From assembly GCA_027574665.1 (NCBI GenBank), contig CM050657.1, positions 19,021,700-19,085,699 on the forward strand: DNA of 64,000 bases, given 5' to 3'. The notes below the pieces were generated by a model. It was not told the origin of the DNA. It worked only from the letters and a program-made list of their open reading frames with translations, and did not search any database. Of this stretch, positions 37,831 to 47,799 are shown in pieces. This stretch comes from Rhynochetos jubatus (Eukaryota > Chordata > Aves > Eurypygiformes > Rhynochetidae). The position numbers were made by a program, and so were the translations under genes. Position 1 is the first letter of the stretch; each line of letters opens with the position of its first letter.

Positions 37831-40800
37831 ATTTCCTTTCTCTCCTCTTTTGTCTGTCCTAGCACATACATTACAAATGCTTTACATCAGCTCCTGGAAG
37901 GTGATTTTGAGGGGCGGGTTGTTCTTTAGTTTTTTCCTCTACGATTTTTATTTTTTTCTCTATGATTTATGGTAAATACAGCATCCTGCACAGCTCAGCC
38001 CTGATTTCACTTTGCAACCTATGAACTTCACTAGCACACAAATACTTAAATGATTATACTTTACAGATGTCCAGAATCATAGTATTGCACACATTTCAGT
38101 TATTAGTCATGTACGTTCTTGGTAGTGTGAAAGAATATACATTAATGCCATATAAAATATGGGATTACTAGGAGAAAAAAGAATGGGGAGGGAGGGGGCA
38201 GGAAGCAAGGAAAAGAATAATCAGCCTTATCTGTATTCCTACCAGGTATCACGCTGCACCAACTAAGCATACAAATATAAGGGCCCAATATTTAAAGATA
38301 AAATGTATTTACATTATTACAGCAAATAAAGGATCCAAAGTTACAGTTGGGATTGAAGATAGTTATGTTTTGTAAGATGCAAAATATTTTTATGACACCA
38401 ATCTAGAAAAAATGGCTAGATTAGAATTTGAATGTAATAAGAGTATTCAATGTAAGAGAAATTTTAGATTTGGCCAACAGATCAACACACCAAACATAGC
38501 TTCTACTTTAAAATATTATTTTCCACGTGTGGACAGTGTTCAACAGGTTACCATTTTTTTTTCCCCTGCCATTTTGTTCCCTTTTTGTTGGTTCTTTCCA
38601 GCATCTGAGCCGTTACATGGCCAAGAGTCAGGCAAGCGGCTCCCTCTGGTGCTGACACCAATACTGGGATTTACAGATCTCACTCTCCGTATTTCAGTTT
38701 AGGACCCGATTATGGAAACTCAGCATTGTGCAGGACTGAGTTTGGTAGTCTCTAATACAACTTCTTTTCATAACTATGGTTTAGTTAAGTGGCGACATTG
38801 TCCTTAGAGAGATAGCTCTGAAAGCACCACACCACTCAAGATGGTATCACCACGTGTCATCTTATTCACAGAAAACCAAAGATAAGACTTGTTGCTAGCA
38901 TTTACACATTTCACACTGCTTTAAGTATAAGCTTGCATTTTTTGAATATCAGATCTTTTCTGAATTAATGTCGGATGGCAAAATGGCTGCTCAAGTATAG
39001 TATCAGCCTAACGCTGAGTAACTTGTTGCACTAACACTGGGCACAACTTTTTGGTTAAGATTCTGTATTCTTGGGGGTTTCATATTTTTTAGTTCTACTA
39101 GAAGCTTCATTCTCTGTTTTCTGAGACTAAGCCACTGTATTACCACAGTAACTACTTCTCTGAATTTCTGACAGGTTACCTGACCAATATAAAATATTAG
39201 AGTAGGAGAAGTAAAATAGCATCACAGATATTTTCACTACAGTCCCAGGATACTTAAAGGCCTGTCATAATTTTTGTTATAGTTTCCTAATTATAGAAAA
39301 CTATTTGTAAAATGCACAAAAATGTTGCATATTAATTTCCACCTAGGAAGCTATAACTCTCAGGGAAATAGGTTTATATCTAAGAAGAAAATGAAATTTT
39401 AAATACTTTGTTATAAGGTATTAGAAAGCGAACTGGATTCTAACTTCCCATTTCAAATGTTGATTTCTTTCACAAATACCACCTGAGTTTATTATAAACA
39501 TTTCACTTTGTTTTTTAAAAAACACTTAGTCATTTTATGAATGGCGAGGCCCATAGACATATTGACGCTTCGTTATTTTGGAAGAAACACGCTTGAAAAG
39601 AATTAAATATTGACATTTCACATTCGTTGCATTGCTGGTCTCTGAACCAAGAAAGGATGGCAAATGAAGAAAGACCTATGGCTCCCCCATTAAGAGAGAG
39701 TTTAATATTTTCTTGCTTCATCTGCCAGTGCCTTTGCACAGTTCTCATAACTTTTGGACTATGCAGCATTATACATAATGACCTGAAGAGGCAGCACCGT
39801 ATTTTTTCCATCTGCAGTGAGCTTTCCAAGCAGGCATTCATTAATCCTCACAGCATCTCAGGGTAGTAGTTCAATTTATGGATGGGAAAACAAAATAGAT
39901 TGAGTAGTGGAATATATTTTAATGTAAGTGCCAAGCAAAGGCATGAGATAGAAAGTGCCCCCAGTGTTTCTCGTGGATGTGTGGCAGCTAAGACCTTAGA
40001 CGTTGGTATGCTGGAAAAATCTGGCACGGCATAATTGCTGCAGCACAGCCCCAGCAGCTGGGTGAAGAGTGAGTATGGAAAAAGCAAAGAACAAACTGTC
40101 ACTGTGGTTCTCCTCTCTGTAGCCCAGTCAACAGTAATAAGCCACTGTACACTTCCTATGAACTTGGTAAGGTGGGAGGCAGGAAGACAGAAGAAAAAAA
40201 CTTAATCTATCTCTGTTATGACAGTGGGGATGAGAAGGAAGACGACGGAACATGTTGCTAAACACTAAAAAAGGTAAGCTGTGGCACATTTCTAAGATCA
40301 TCTCCATCATTAAGATTCCAAAATGCTAGAATATTTAGGTAGTGATCTTGCTCCTAATTCCTCCAGATCTTCTTTTTAAAAGTGCCTCCAAATATTTATT
40401 TCACTGAGCACACTGAATTTATTTTTCTCACCACCCTATTTTCCCATTGTATTCCAGTTCTTCCACACTACTTGCACATTGTGAACACACAAACATAGTA
40501 CAACTGTGGTAAATCATACAGCAAGAACTTATGGCAGAGTGAAGCCTAAATTCCTTGGAACACAAAATGTACTTAGTTTTACAGTGCCCTGCACAAGCAG
40601 GTGATTATTTGGCTGAACCATTTGGTTGTCCAAGAATTACAAACAGTAATTAATAAGCCTCAGCACATCGATAACTTGTCAACATCTAATTTTCATTTTG
40701 CAGTAATATAAATTGCTACCTGGCAAGGTCTTTCAGTAAAACTTTATCTGCTTTTAATCGTAATTTTCCAACAAATATGCTTAATTGGAGCCAGTCCCAA

Positions 40801-41529
40801 TTTTTTTCTAAGTTCAGAAGTATGGGGCTTTTCTAATAAAGTCAAATATATTTCAGCTGGAGGAGATACTTTATTGAAAAGAACAAATAACCCAACTCTC
40901 AATAACTGTTGAACTAAAGGTGTGATTCAAAAATAAATACCCTTAATTATATTCCTAATTCCTTAAAATGAATTTTCACCATACTGAGCATTGGTAAATA
41001 ACTATATCAACATTGACAAAATTTCTACTTCAAATTTCTATTATAAAACTGAGAACCTCAGCTGTTTTCTGACTACTGGGATGAAAAGTCTCTCATCCAC
41101 TGCAGAGGGACAATACACCCTCCCCCTCTTCCTTCCTCTGAATAATAAAGTTCCCTTCAGTAGGAAATTGATCAAATCCTAAATAAATAAATAAGCACAT
41201 CTGGTATTTATTTATCGCAGTCCTTGGAAATTTTATGCTAATTACAGTTCTGTTACTAAGGCTCTGGAAAACATCTTATAGTTGTTTTTATATTATTTTA
41301 CTGAAATGCACAAAGTGTATTATTTCCCAGTGTTTCTCCCCCATTTATGGTATGTGAAGTTAGTGCTTTCATGGTGTATGAGGTTAGTAAGCTGATTAAC
41401 AATATAGCTGATCAGTTCCTTCTGCTTTCTTCTGGTTTAATATAAAGCCATATTATTAAGTTCTGTGTTCATAGCTCAACAACAATAACGAAGACAACTA
41501 AAAAGTAAAATCACAGTTCTCCACTACTT
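37831..41529. other. Unique non-coding sequence
   Basis: No gene, RNA gene or recognised repeat. Overlapping short open frames on both strands around 39530-39866 have no features and are treated as chance. Confidence 0.5.
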
Positions 41530-41580
41530 TAACCCCGTTGTAAATCAGTGCAACTCCACTGAAATGGACAAAATCAGGTG
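41530..41580. repeat. Possible ancient palindromic repeat arm
   Basis: The words TTGTAAATCAGTGCAACTCC, ACTGAAATGG and AAATCAGGTGGA resemble one arm of the dispersed sauropsid element whose arms read roughly 'gtgtaaatcagtgtaactccattgaa'. The opposite arm is weak or absent here. Confidence 0.3.
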
Positions 41581-44500
41581 GACCTTGGAGACTGCATTTT
41601 CACAGAGGCATTTCAGCATTGAACATGGCTACTTGTGTTTGCAAGGCAGCTTTACAGTTAACAAGGCATCTGTTATGTTGAGTTAGTAGCAATTTACCAT
41701 CACTAAATTAAATATATCATCTTTTCTGATACATGTCTTCTTCCTAGCTTCATTCTTCCTGCTACAAGTCCCCTCTTTTTTCCCATGTTCCTTTTCCTAT
41801 TGTGCAGGTGGCTTGTCCAGCCTGTTCCACCATAAAGAAAAGGTACCTGAGAACCTTCCCCCCCAAAGACAATCCCTCTCCTGAAGAATGGTGCTTTTTT
41901 TTTTTTTTTGTGCTGGGGAATAAAGAGCATGGTCCAGATTCATTTCACCTTGTGAAGACATTGTAGTAAAACTACTACCAAATTTCATTTTGGAAATATA
42001 ACTTGAGGTAGTTGCATACTTAAAAACAAGAAAAAAGGGGTTCGAGTCATTATTTTTTTCTGGCTCTGCAAAAAGTTCTCCAGCACTTGTGAGACTCATG
42101 CACAGGCACTGCCATTTCCTAGAAAGCTGCAGAAATCAACCTTACATCTGATATCACAACAACACGGTCATTTCCACAACTAAAACTGGTCTGTTGTGAA
42201 ATCTTAGTTCTATTTATGACAAAACCATATTCTTAACCATTCAGATACACAGCAGGTTCGCTGGCAATTACTCCTCTCCTCGGCATGGACCTCCACAGAC
42301 CAACGTTCAGACTTAAAGCCTGGACCACCAATACATGTGGCCAAGGAGAAAACTCACTAGCTGTCGGCAGTATTAAGCTCCTACCCCGTGCACAGAAAAG
42401 CAATGAAGTGAGTTTACCAGTTTACACAGTTTCTTACGTGAGCTATACAAGGCTGCACTTTTAGTCTGGTTTTCTAAAGCGACACACAATGATGTTTTGT
42501 GTGCACTTCTACCAACTTCTTTTAATCAGTTGATGAAAAATTTAAAATCAGTTGATTTCAACCCAACCTATCTTTGCAACAGGCAAATTCATTGAAAATA
42601 AGTGTGAAATCAGACATGAGAAACTCTGCAAGACTCTGAAAACCTCTCTCAACCTCAACAGAAAGAAAAACTGTAATATATTACCAGGCACAAGAAGCAT
42701 GAAGGAGAGAAAGAGATCTCCTCAGTGTTTCTACCGCAGAAGGGTTTCACTCTACAAGACAGAAATCTTTGGGAAAGAGTAGTTCATTAGTTCTGGCATT
42801 TCTAAACAAATACAAATACCCCTTTTAAATGGTCACAAGTTCCGTGTCCTTCAGCTCATCCTGCTGAGCATAATGAGCCTGTACACGTGTAAAAATAACA
42901 GAACTGGGCCACATATTCCACTTGGGTGCTCTGAACCGCCTGCTCTTGCATCCTGGGGAGAGATGGAGGTGCACATCGCCGCATGGATCTCACAGCGAAC
43001 AGGATACTTGGCTTGAAGGGGTCTGACAGTGGGCAGGTCCTCCTGCTCCATATAGAGGAGGGCTTATCAGCTGGAGATCTCCTGCAGAGACCAGACTGAT
43101 GGCCCCAGCATCTTCCTAGTCATTAAAAGAGCAGTGTGTTTGCCATCCCATACCATTTATGGAATGTGTATAAGATGCTGTCAAAAGCAGGTAGTTACCC
43201 ACACTCCTGTTTCTTTTAGTTAAGCTTATTTCTGCTGGGTATCAAGCATTTTGTTTCTTCAACTATTCATTTTCTTTCTTTCTCAGAAACACTTATAGCT
43301 CTTGCAGAAGTTTCATACCTATGTAGTGGCTACAGCCTGAAACTGAGCAATAAAAGCCACAGGTCCATCTACACTTCCTATGGAATCACTGCACAGCCTC
43401 AGATTAATCACCTGCTTCAGGTACTTTTCCCATCAGTAAAAATTAGGATATTGATAGCTGCACACTACTCAAAACCACTGTGAGATTTCAATGTAAAAGT
43501 TAAACCAGGGTCAAACAGTAGTATTAGTAACCATATGGACACAGGCATAATAAATTAATTTCTCTGATGTCTGGAAGACTACCCCTGGTTTTGCATTGAA
43601 AAATTATAGATTCTCATCCTGTGGATTAAAATAGGAGAGTCCTGTAATACTGTTTACCCTCTGAAAAAAACTCCTAAATCTAACTGAACAAGAACAAAAT
43701 AGGAAATGTACCTCTGCCAGGAATTGTGGTTGGGTGTTTAATTTGCCATACACCTTGATCAGCAATATTGTCTATCCAGTCATGAATCACTGCGTTGACC
43801 CATGAACTCCAGCATTTGCTTGCAACTCACTCTAGCTTGAGAAATTTTTATCATGTACGGGAACAACCATGTTGAAACAGGAAAACAAATAAATAAACCA
43901 AGAATTTATTCGAGCAATGACCTGTCAATTCAAGAACTAGATTATGCTCAAATGCACACACAATACAGAAGCCAATGAATAGCAAAAAGGGATATAGCCA
44001 ACCCTTCCAGGGTTCCACCAATTCAGTTTTCTAAATGCTCTCGACATTTTAAAAGCTCAAATCCAAGTCTGTCCTCATTGAGTAACTGTTCTTTGGCACA
44101 GAGACAATGACAGTGGCTGTACTGATGACACAACAGGGCACACTCTTTGACGCTTTGCAGTTCACGGAGATAAACAGTAAACTTTCTAACACTGACAAAT
44201 GAACTCTAAATAAATACTGTTGGCATCAAAGTTACCATCTAAATTGTCTGTTTGCACAGTCAGAAATTCTCATTGCAAGCATCTTTATATAGATATTCAT
44301 GAAGTCTGTGGAAATTTTTTCTTGAATAAGGACAGTAGGATTGAACTCAGCATCTCTGAGATATTTCATGCTAATAAAACACTATTCAAAGGGGCTCAGA
44401 GAAAGCTCTAAAATCTACATATATTTCATGAAATAACTTCTTCCATTTGCGTTCCATTAATTTCACCCAAATGCCTACCCAGTGGCCATGAGGAATTCAA

Positions 44501-44589
44501 TCTTACCAGATTTTGCATACGCATATTTAGAAAAATAAACCAAACCAAAACACGGTAACAATTTTTGAGACTCAGCGTATCTATGTAAT
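41581..44589. other. Unique non-coding sequence
   Basis: No gene or mobile element was recognised. T15 at 41895-41909 is a simple homopolymer. It creates the lysine run in the overlapping minus-strand open frames at 41703-42099, which are therefore artefacts. Confidence 0.55.
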
Positions 44590-44790
44590 GGTATTATGTT
44601 CAGCAACTACTGGCCCGGAGAATCGTATGGTGAACTGCACCTGCACCCGTCCAATGGCTGATTAATGGTTTTGGACAGAGAATGATTTGTCAGGAGCATT
44701 AAATGGAGCTCCAACCGAACACAGTGAGCCACGCAGATGATATATGTACATATAGATGTACGCTACATCACCAGTTGCAGATCATGTTAA
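44590..44790. promoter_or_regulatory. Candidate conserved non-coding stretch
   Basis: The sequence has several isolated CpGs retained in an otherwise CpG-poor setting, GATTAATGG and ATTAAATGG homeodomain-type words, and no reading frame. It lies about 0.7 kb before the CpG-rich zone. A regulatory role is inference. Confidence 0.2.
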
Positions 44791-45264
44791 AGACTGGCAA
44801 AGGCAGCAGAAAGAAAAAAGTAAATGTAAACCCTGTGGCTTCTCTTAAAACAGTCAAACTCCTTTCCTCATAGCACGTTTCCTTCTGTAAGAAGAGCAGC
44901 AATATTTGATTCCAGCCTTTTCAATAAATCCTGACTGTAAATAATGGATTAAAAAAATACAATCACCAATGCAGAAAAAGGTGGAAACAAAGCAACAGAA
45001 AAGGGAAACATGAAAGAGGAGCTTTCCCCACAGCACTGCAGGAACACTGCTGTATTCTGCTGAAGGACTGAACTCCACAATAAGCTCCTGTTTATTTTTA
45101 AGAGGATTTAAAAAGCTAATGATAGAATCATCAAGATTACACAGCAACAAAAAAAAAAAAACCCAACCCACCCACCCTGCACATTTTCTTCATCTTTTAA
45201 TCAAAATATGTAATCAGGAGGCCTAGGTGATGATTACTACCTGCTTTCAGCACAAGTCACTGAA

Positions 45265-45440
45265 GCAGCCCATTAGACAGGGTTCCACTGCTCAGCGCAG
45301 AGGCACGTGCCGCTTCCCCAAACGGGTTACGTTCACGCCTTACGCTCACTTCACAACGTTCCGATCTGCTCCTGTGTTTCAAGGGGACAGCGGTTGTCTA
45401 CAGCTAAGGCACACCGTAGGAGTTCAGTAAACATGGGACC
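45265..45440. promoter_or_regulatory. CpG shore with palindromic E-box
   Basis: CpG frequency begins to rise here. GGCACGTGCC (45302-45311) is a perfect 10-bp palindrome centred on a CACGTG E-box, of the type bound by USF, MYC/MAX or HIF-related bHLH factors. It is followed by repeated ACG-containing words up to about 45370. It probably forms the left edge of the CpG-island promoter region. Confidence 0.4.
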
Positions 45441-45740
45441 CATCTCAAGAAAGCCACTTTTTAGTAACGGCACCTTTATTACCACAAACATGTCCGTGAC
45501 TGTTAGTGCAATTAATTATCAAGACGAGGAGATATGCAGCAAGACTAAAAATTGCCTTTACTGGAACACAATTCATTTTGATGATTTATGGAGTTCTTTA
45601 TTGTTAGCGTCACAAGAGCTTTTTCAAAACAAGAGAAATCATTAAATCCCATAAAGCACGGACTATTGCCGCCGTTAGCTGGTAATTGATATCCTTGCTC
45701 GTGCCATTTATATCCCTAAATGGAGCTGATAAACCAAAAA
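45441..45740. promoter_or_regulatory. Candidate conserved proximal regulatory block
   Basis: This AT-rich but complex 300-bp stretch lies directly against the CpG island. It has words such as GCAATTAATTATC, CCGCCGTTAGCTGGTAATTG and CCATTTATATCC, and no coding frame running through it. It resembles a promoter-proximal conserved element. There is no proof without an alignment. Confidence 0.25.
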
Positions 45741-45769
45741 TTAGTCAAGGGTGCTGACGGAGAGCATCC

Positions 45770-46060
45770 CCAGAGATGCCACAGCATCCCGGGATGCTGC
45801 CCAGCACCCCCGGTGGGCTCCGGGCGGGGGCTCAAGACAGGGCTACGGGGCTGCTAGAAGGGGGCACACAAAACTTGGGGCGGGCGGGACGGAGGCCGAG
45901 GCTCGCCCCCCCGCCTCGCCGTGCCCCCGCAGAGCCAGCGGCAGCCGTGCCCCGCAGAGAGGGGGGACCCCAGCGGGGGAGGCCCCGGTGCCGCAGGCTG
46001 GGGCTGGACCGCGCTACGGCCCAGGTATCGGCCTCGGGAAGCTTCGGGCATGGGAAGGGA
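45770..46060. promoter_or_regulatory. CpG island core A
   Basis: Dense CpG and high GC (for example the run around 45877-45888 with the GC-box word GGGGCGGGCGGG, an Sp1/KLF-type site). Open frames exist on both strands at once, which is what stop-poor GC-rich DNA produces and is not evidence of a gene. In vertebrates such islands usually mark promoters. No TATA box could be placed with confidence. Confidence 0.7.
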
Positions 46061-46405
46061 GGGGAATTCATTTGCTTTTAGAGGGAGAAGCTCATTGCTC
46101 CCACCCCAACCTCTGCCCACTTTTTCCTTGGGGGGGTGGGATGGATTTTAACTACTTCTCTCTCCTTTTAAAAGGCAAGCAATATTAAAAAAAAAACTGC
46201 TGGGTGGAGAAAGTGCAAGCGAAGAAATCATTTTAAACAGAGGACTGGTGGTTTTACCAGTTACCAAATTACAGCCAAAAACATGTGCACAGCAACGAAA
46301 CTCCCAGATGCAGAGCAGGCAGGGAGAAGGAACGTGTATTTTAGTGATGAAAAGCAAGCAGGCGTATTAGAAAAGACTCGGAAGGACGGGAGAACAGCAC
46401 GAAGA

Positions 46406-46413
46406 ATGCAAAT
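46406..46413 (+). promoter_or_regulatory. Octamer motif ATGCAAAT
   Basis: A perfect consensus POU-factor octamer, lying between the two CpG cores. It is a single 8-mer and may be chance, but its location in a promoter-like zone makes it worth listing. Confidence 0.35.
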
Positions 46414-46437
46414 AAATCAGCCCAGAATCTATGGAAG

Positions 46438-46454
46438 AAAAAAAAAAAAAAAAA
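46438..46454. repeat. Poly-A tract, A17
   Basis: A run of 17 A between the two CpG cores, followed by GGAAGAG. It is responsible for the lysine-rich or phenylalanine-rich frames that cross it. Confidence 0.8.
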
Positions 46455-46518
46455 GGAAGAGAAGCTGCTGATAACCCTGAGCAAACGCTGCTGCCTCAAA
46501 GATGGAAATAGCTCCCTT

Positions 46519-47230
46519 ACCTTATTACTAATCCTCGCTTGCACCTGCTCTGCAATCATAAATACTTCGAGGTGCTTAATATGAAGCTAAATTGATGGCT
46601 GAATTTAAGAATTTCTTCGTACGCCTCTTTTACAGATTCAAAAGGAGATTTTTAAGATCGTCCTCCTCAGTATCCATGAGCTTCCCAAAGAATTCCGATT
46701 TTCTTGGAAAAAAGAGGCAAAAAAAAAAAAAACCAACCGGTATGTCTATATACAAACTGGCACTGTAATAGATCCAAAAATCAGGGAGCGGGGGAATCTG
46801 AGAGGTGTCACTACAAACTTGGCAAAGAAAACGTATCCTCAGCAGGAAGGAGAGAGAGAGAGGAAAAAAAGCTGCAAAATACAAAATTCCCAGGAAAATT
46901 GTGAAGACCAAAAAAAAAAAAAAATAATTAGAAGAAAGGCAGAGAGGAAAGGCGTCTGAACAGAGCACAAATGGGATGGCGGGATCTTCCCCAGCCATCC
47001 ATCCGTCAGCAAAGTGAGCAACCGCCTCCCGCGCCGCCGCTGCGGGTGAGCTCCGCTCCGCTCCCCCCTCCCCCCCCACGCCCACGGCAGCGCACCCGCA
47101 CGCACGGGCACGCACCCCCCACCCCCCGCAGGGGCTCACGCCCGTGGACTCAGCCGTCCCCGCGGGGATCCCCCCCGGCGCGTGGCGTGCGGGGGGGTGC
47201 CCGGGGCTGCCCGCCCTCCCGGCCCGCACG
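46519..47230 (-). other. Candidate first exon and splice donor, minus strand
   Basis: If transcription starts in CpG core B and runs on the minus strand, the transcript meets a strong splice-donor match, AAG|GTAAGG, with the last exon base at 46521 and GT at 46520-46519. Upstream of it in the same orientation is a short complete ORF (46677-46630, MDTEEDDLKNLLLNL). A second start at 46559 reads MIAEQVQARISNK and reaches the donor exactly in phase 0. The exon would thus be a 5' UTR with an upstream ORF and a 13-codon coding start, or part of a non-coding RNA. I do not recognise the peptide. A GGTAAG word is expected by chance about once per 4 kb per strand, so this is a hypothesis. The longer frame covering 46630-47229 is built from GC-rich low complexity and poly-T-coded phenylalanines and is not proposed as a protein. 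Confidence 0.2.
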
Positions 47231-47242
47231 TCAGATGTGACG
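47229..47242. promoter_or_regulatory. Inverted CRE half-site pair
   Basis: CGTCA (47229-47233) and TGACG (47238-47242) face each other across 4 bp. CREB/ATF dimers bind the TGACG half-site. Two in opposite orientation inside a CpG island are a plausible functional pair, although the 4-bp spacing is not the classic full CRE. Confidence 0.4.
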
Positions 47243-47315
47243 CTCAGCCGAGCCGGGGATGCTGGAGCAGCCGCAGCCCCAACCCGCTGCCGCGGAAAGT
47301 TTCCCCCCGCCCGCG

Positions 47316-47340
47316 CCCCCCCCCCCCCCCCCCCCCCCCC
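47316..47340. repeat. Poly-C tract, C25
   Basis: Twenty-five uninterrupted C within CpG core B, giving a G25 run on the minus strand with strong G-quadruplex potential. The proline and glycine runs in frames crossing it are artefacts. The assembled length may be inaccurate. Confidence 0.9.
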
Positions 47341-47780
47341 GCCTCGGCTTTAAGCCTCTTTAGGCTTTCACAAAGCAGGATCTGGGTGCTGTCTATTCCC
47401 CACGCCGGGGTGGGTTCTCTGCTTCCGCCTCCCTTCACATCTTCACATCTCCCCCTCCTCCCCCAAATTTCCTAGGACACCCCAGCTGACCTCTCCTGAC
47501 CCAGCCGACTTGGAAGAGGCTGCTCTCCCCAGCAGGGCTGCCGGCCCTGGCTCACTGGGTGCCTTGCCAATACCCACCCCTATCACCCCGCTACGTGCCA
47601 GGTCAGCTTACATCACCTCCCCTCTCTCTCTTTTCCCCTGACCTGGTACACAGTTCATCTGAGACTTTCAGAGACCTTTAATTATTCCATTAATGTACAC
47701 CCATAAATCTTCCGGAGCAGCATTTCATTAGGCAAACGTCAATATATGGTGCAGGGATGTAAACAGAGGCTCCAAGGGCT

Positions 47781-47792
47781 GGGTAGGTAAGA
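47781..47792 (+). other. Candidate splice donor, plus strand
   Basis: TAG|GTAAGA, with the possible exon end at 47786 and GT at 47787-47788. It lies about 370 bp past the end of CpG core B, so a plus-strand first exon from the island could end here. It matches the donor consensus well, but single donor matches occur often by chance. Confidence 0.18.
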
Positions 47793-47799
47793 AACGACA

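Larger units (their letters stand above)
46960..47420. promoter_or_regulatory. CpG island core B, likely promoter
   Basis: This is the densest CpG segment of the window, with many CGC, CCG and GCG words, long C-runs (47065-47080) and alternating CGCACGCACGGGCACGCACC-type sequence near 47095. It includes an inverted pair of CRE half-sites (47229-47242) and a C25 run (47316-47340). CpG cores A and B are separated by about 900 bp of mixed composition and probably form one promoter region. The direction cannot be fixed from sequence: good donor matches exist downstream on both strands, which fits divergent transcription. Confidence 0.7.

Noticed and set aside
45751-46188. Open frames on both strands in CpG core A
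   Set aside because: Several frames on both strands are open at once, as expected in GC-rich DNA. The products are proline, arginine and alanine-rich with no family likeness.
46630-47229. Minus-strand open frame of 199 codons with a hydrophobic, membrane-like stretch
   Set aside because: The phenylalanine-rich part comes from poly-T and AT-rich sequence and the rest from GC low complexity. No domain or coding bias was seen. Only the short ORFs near the donor are kept, as a hypothesis.
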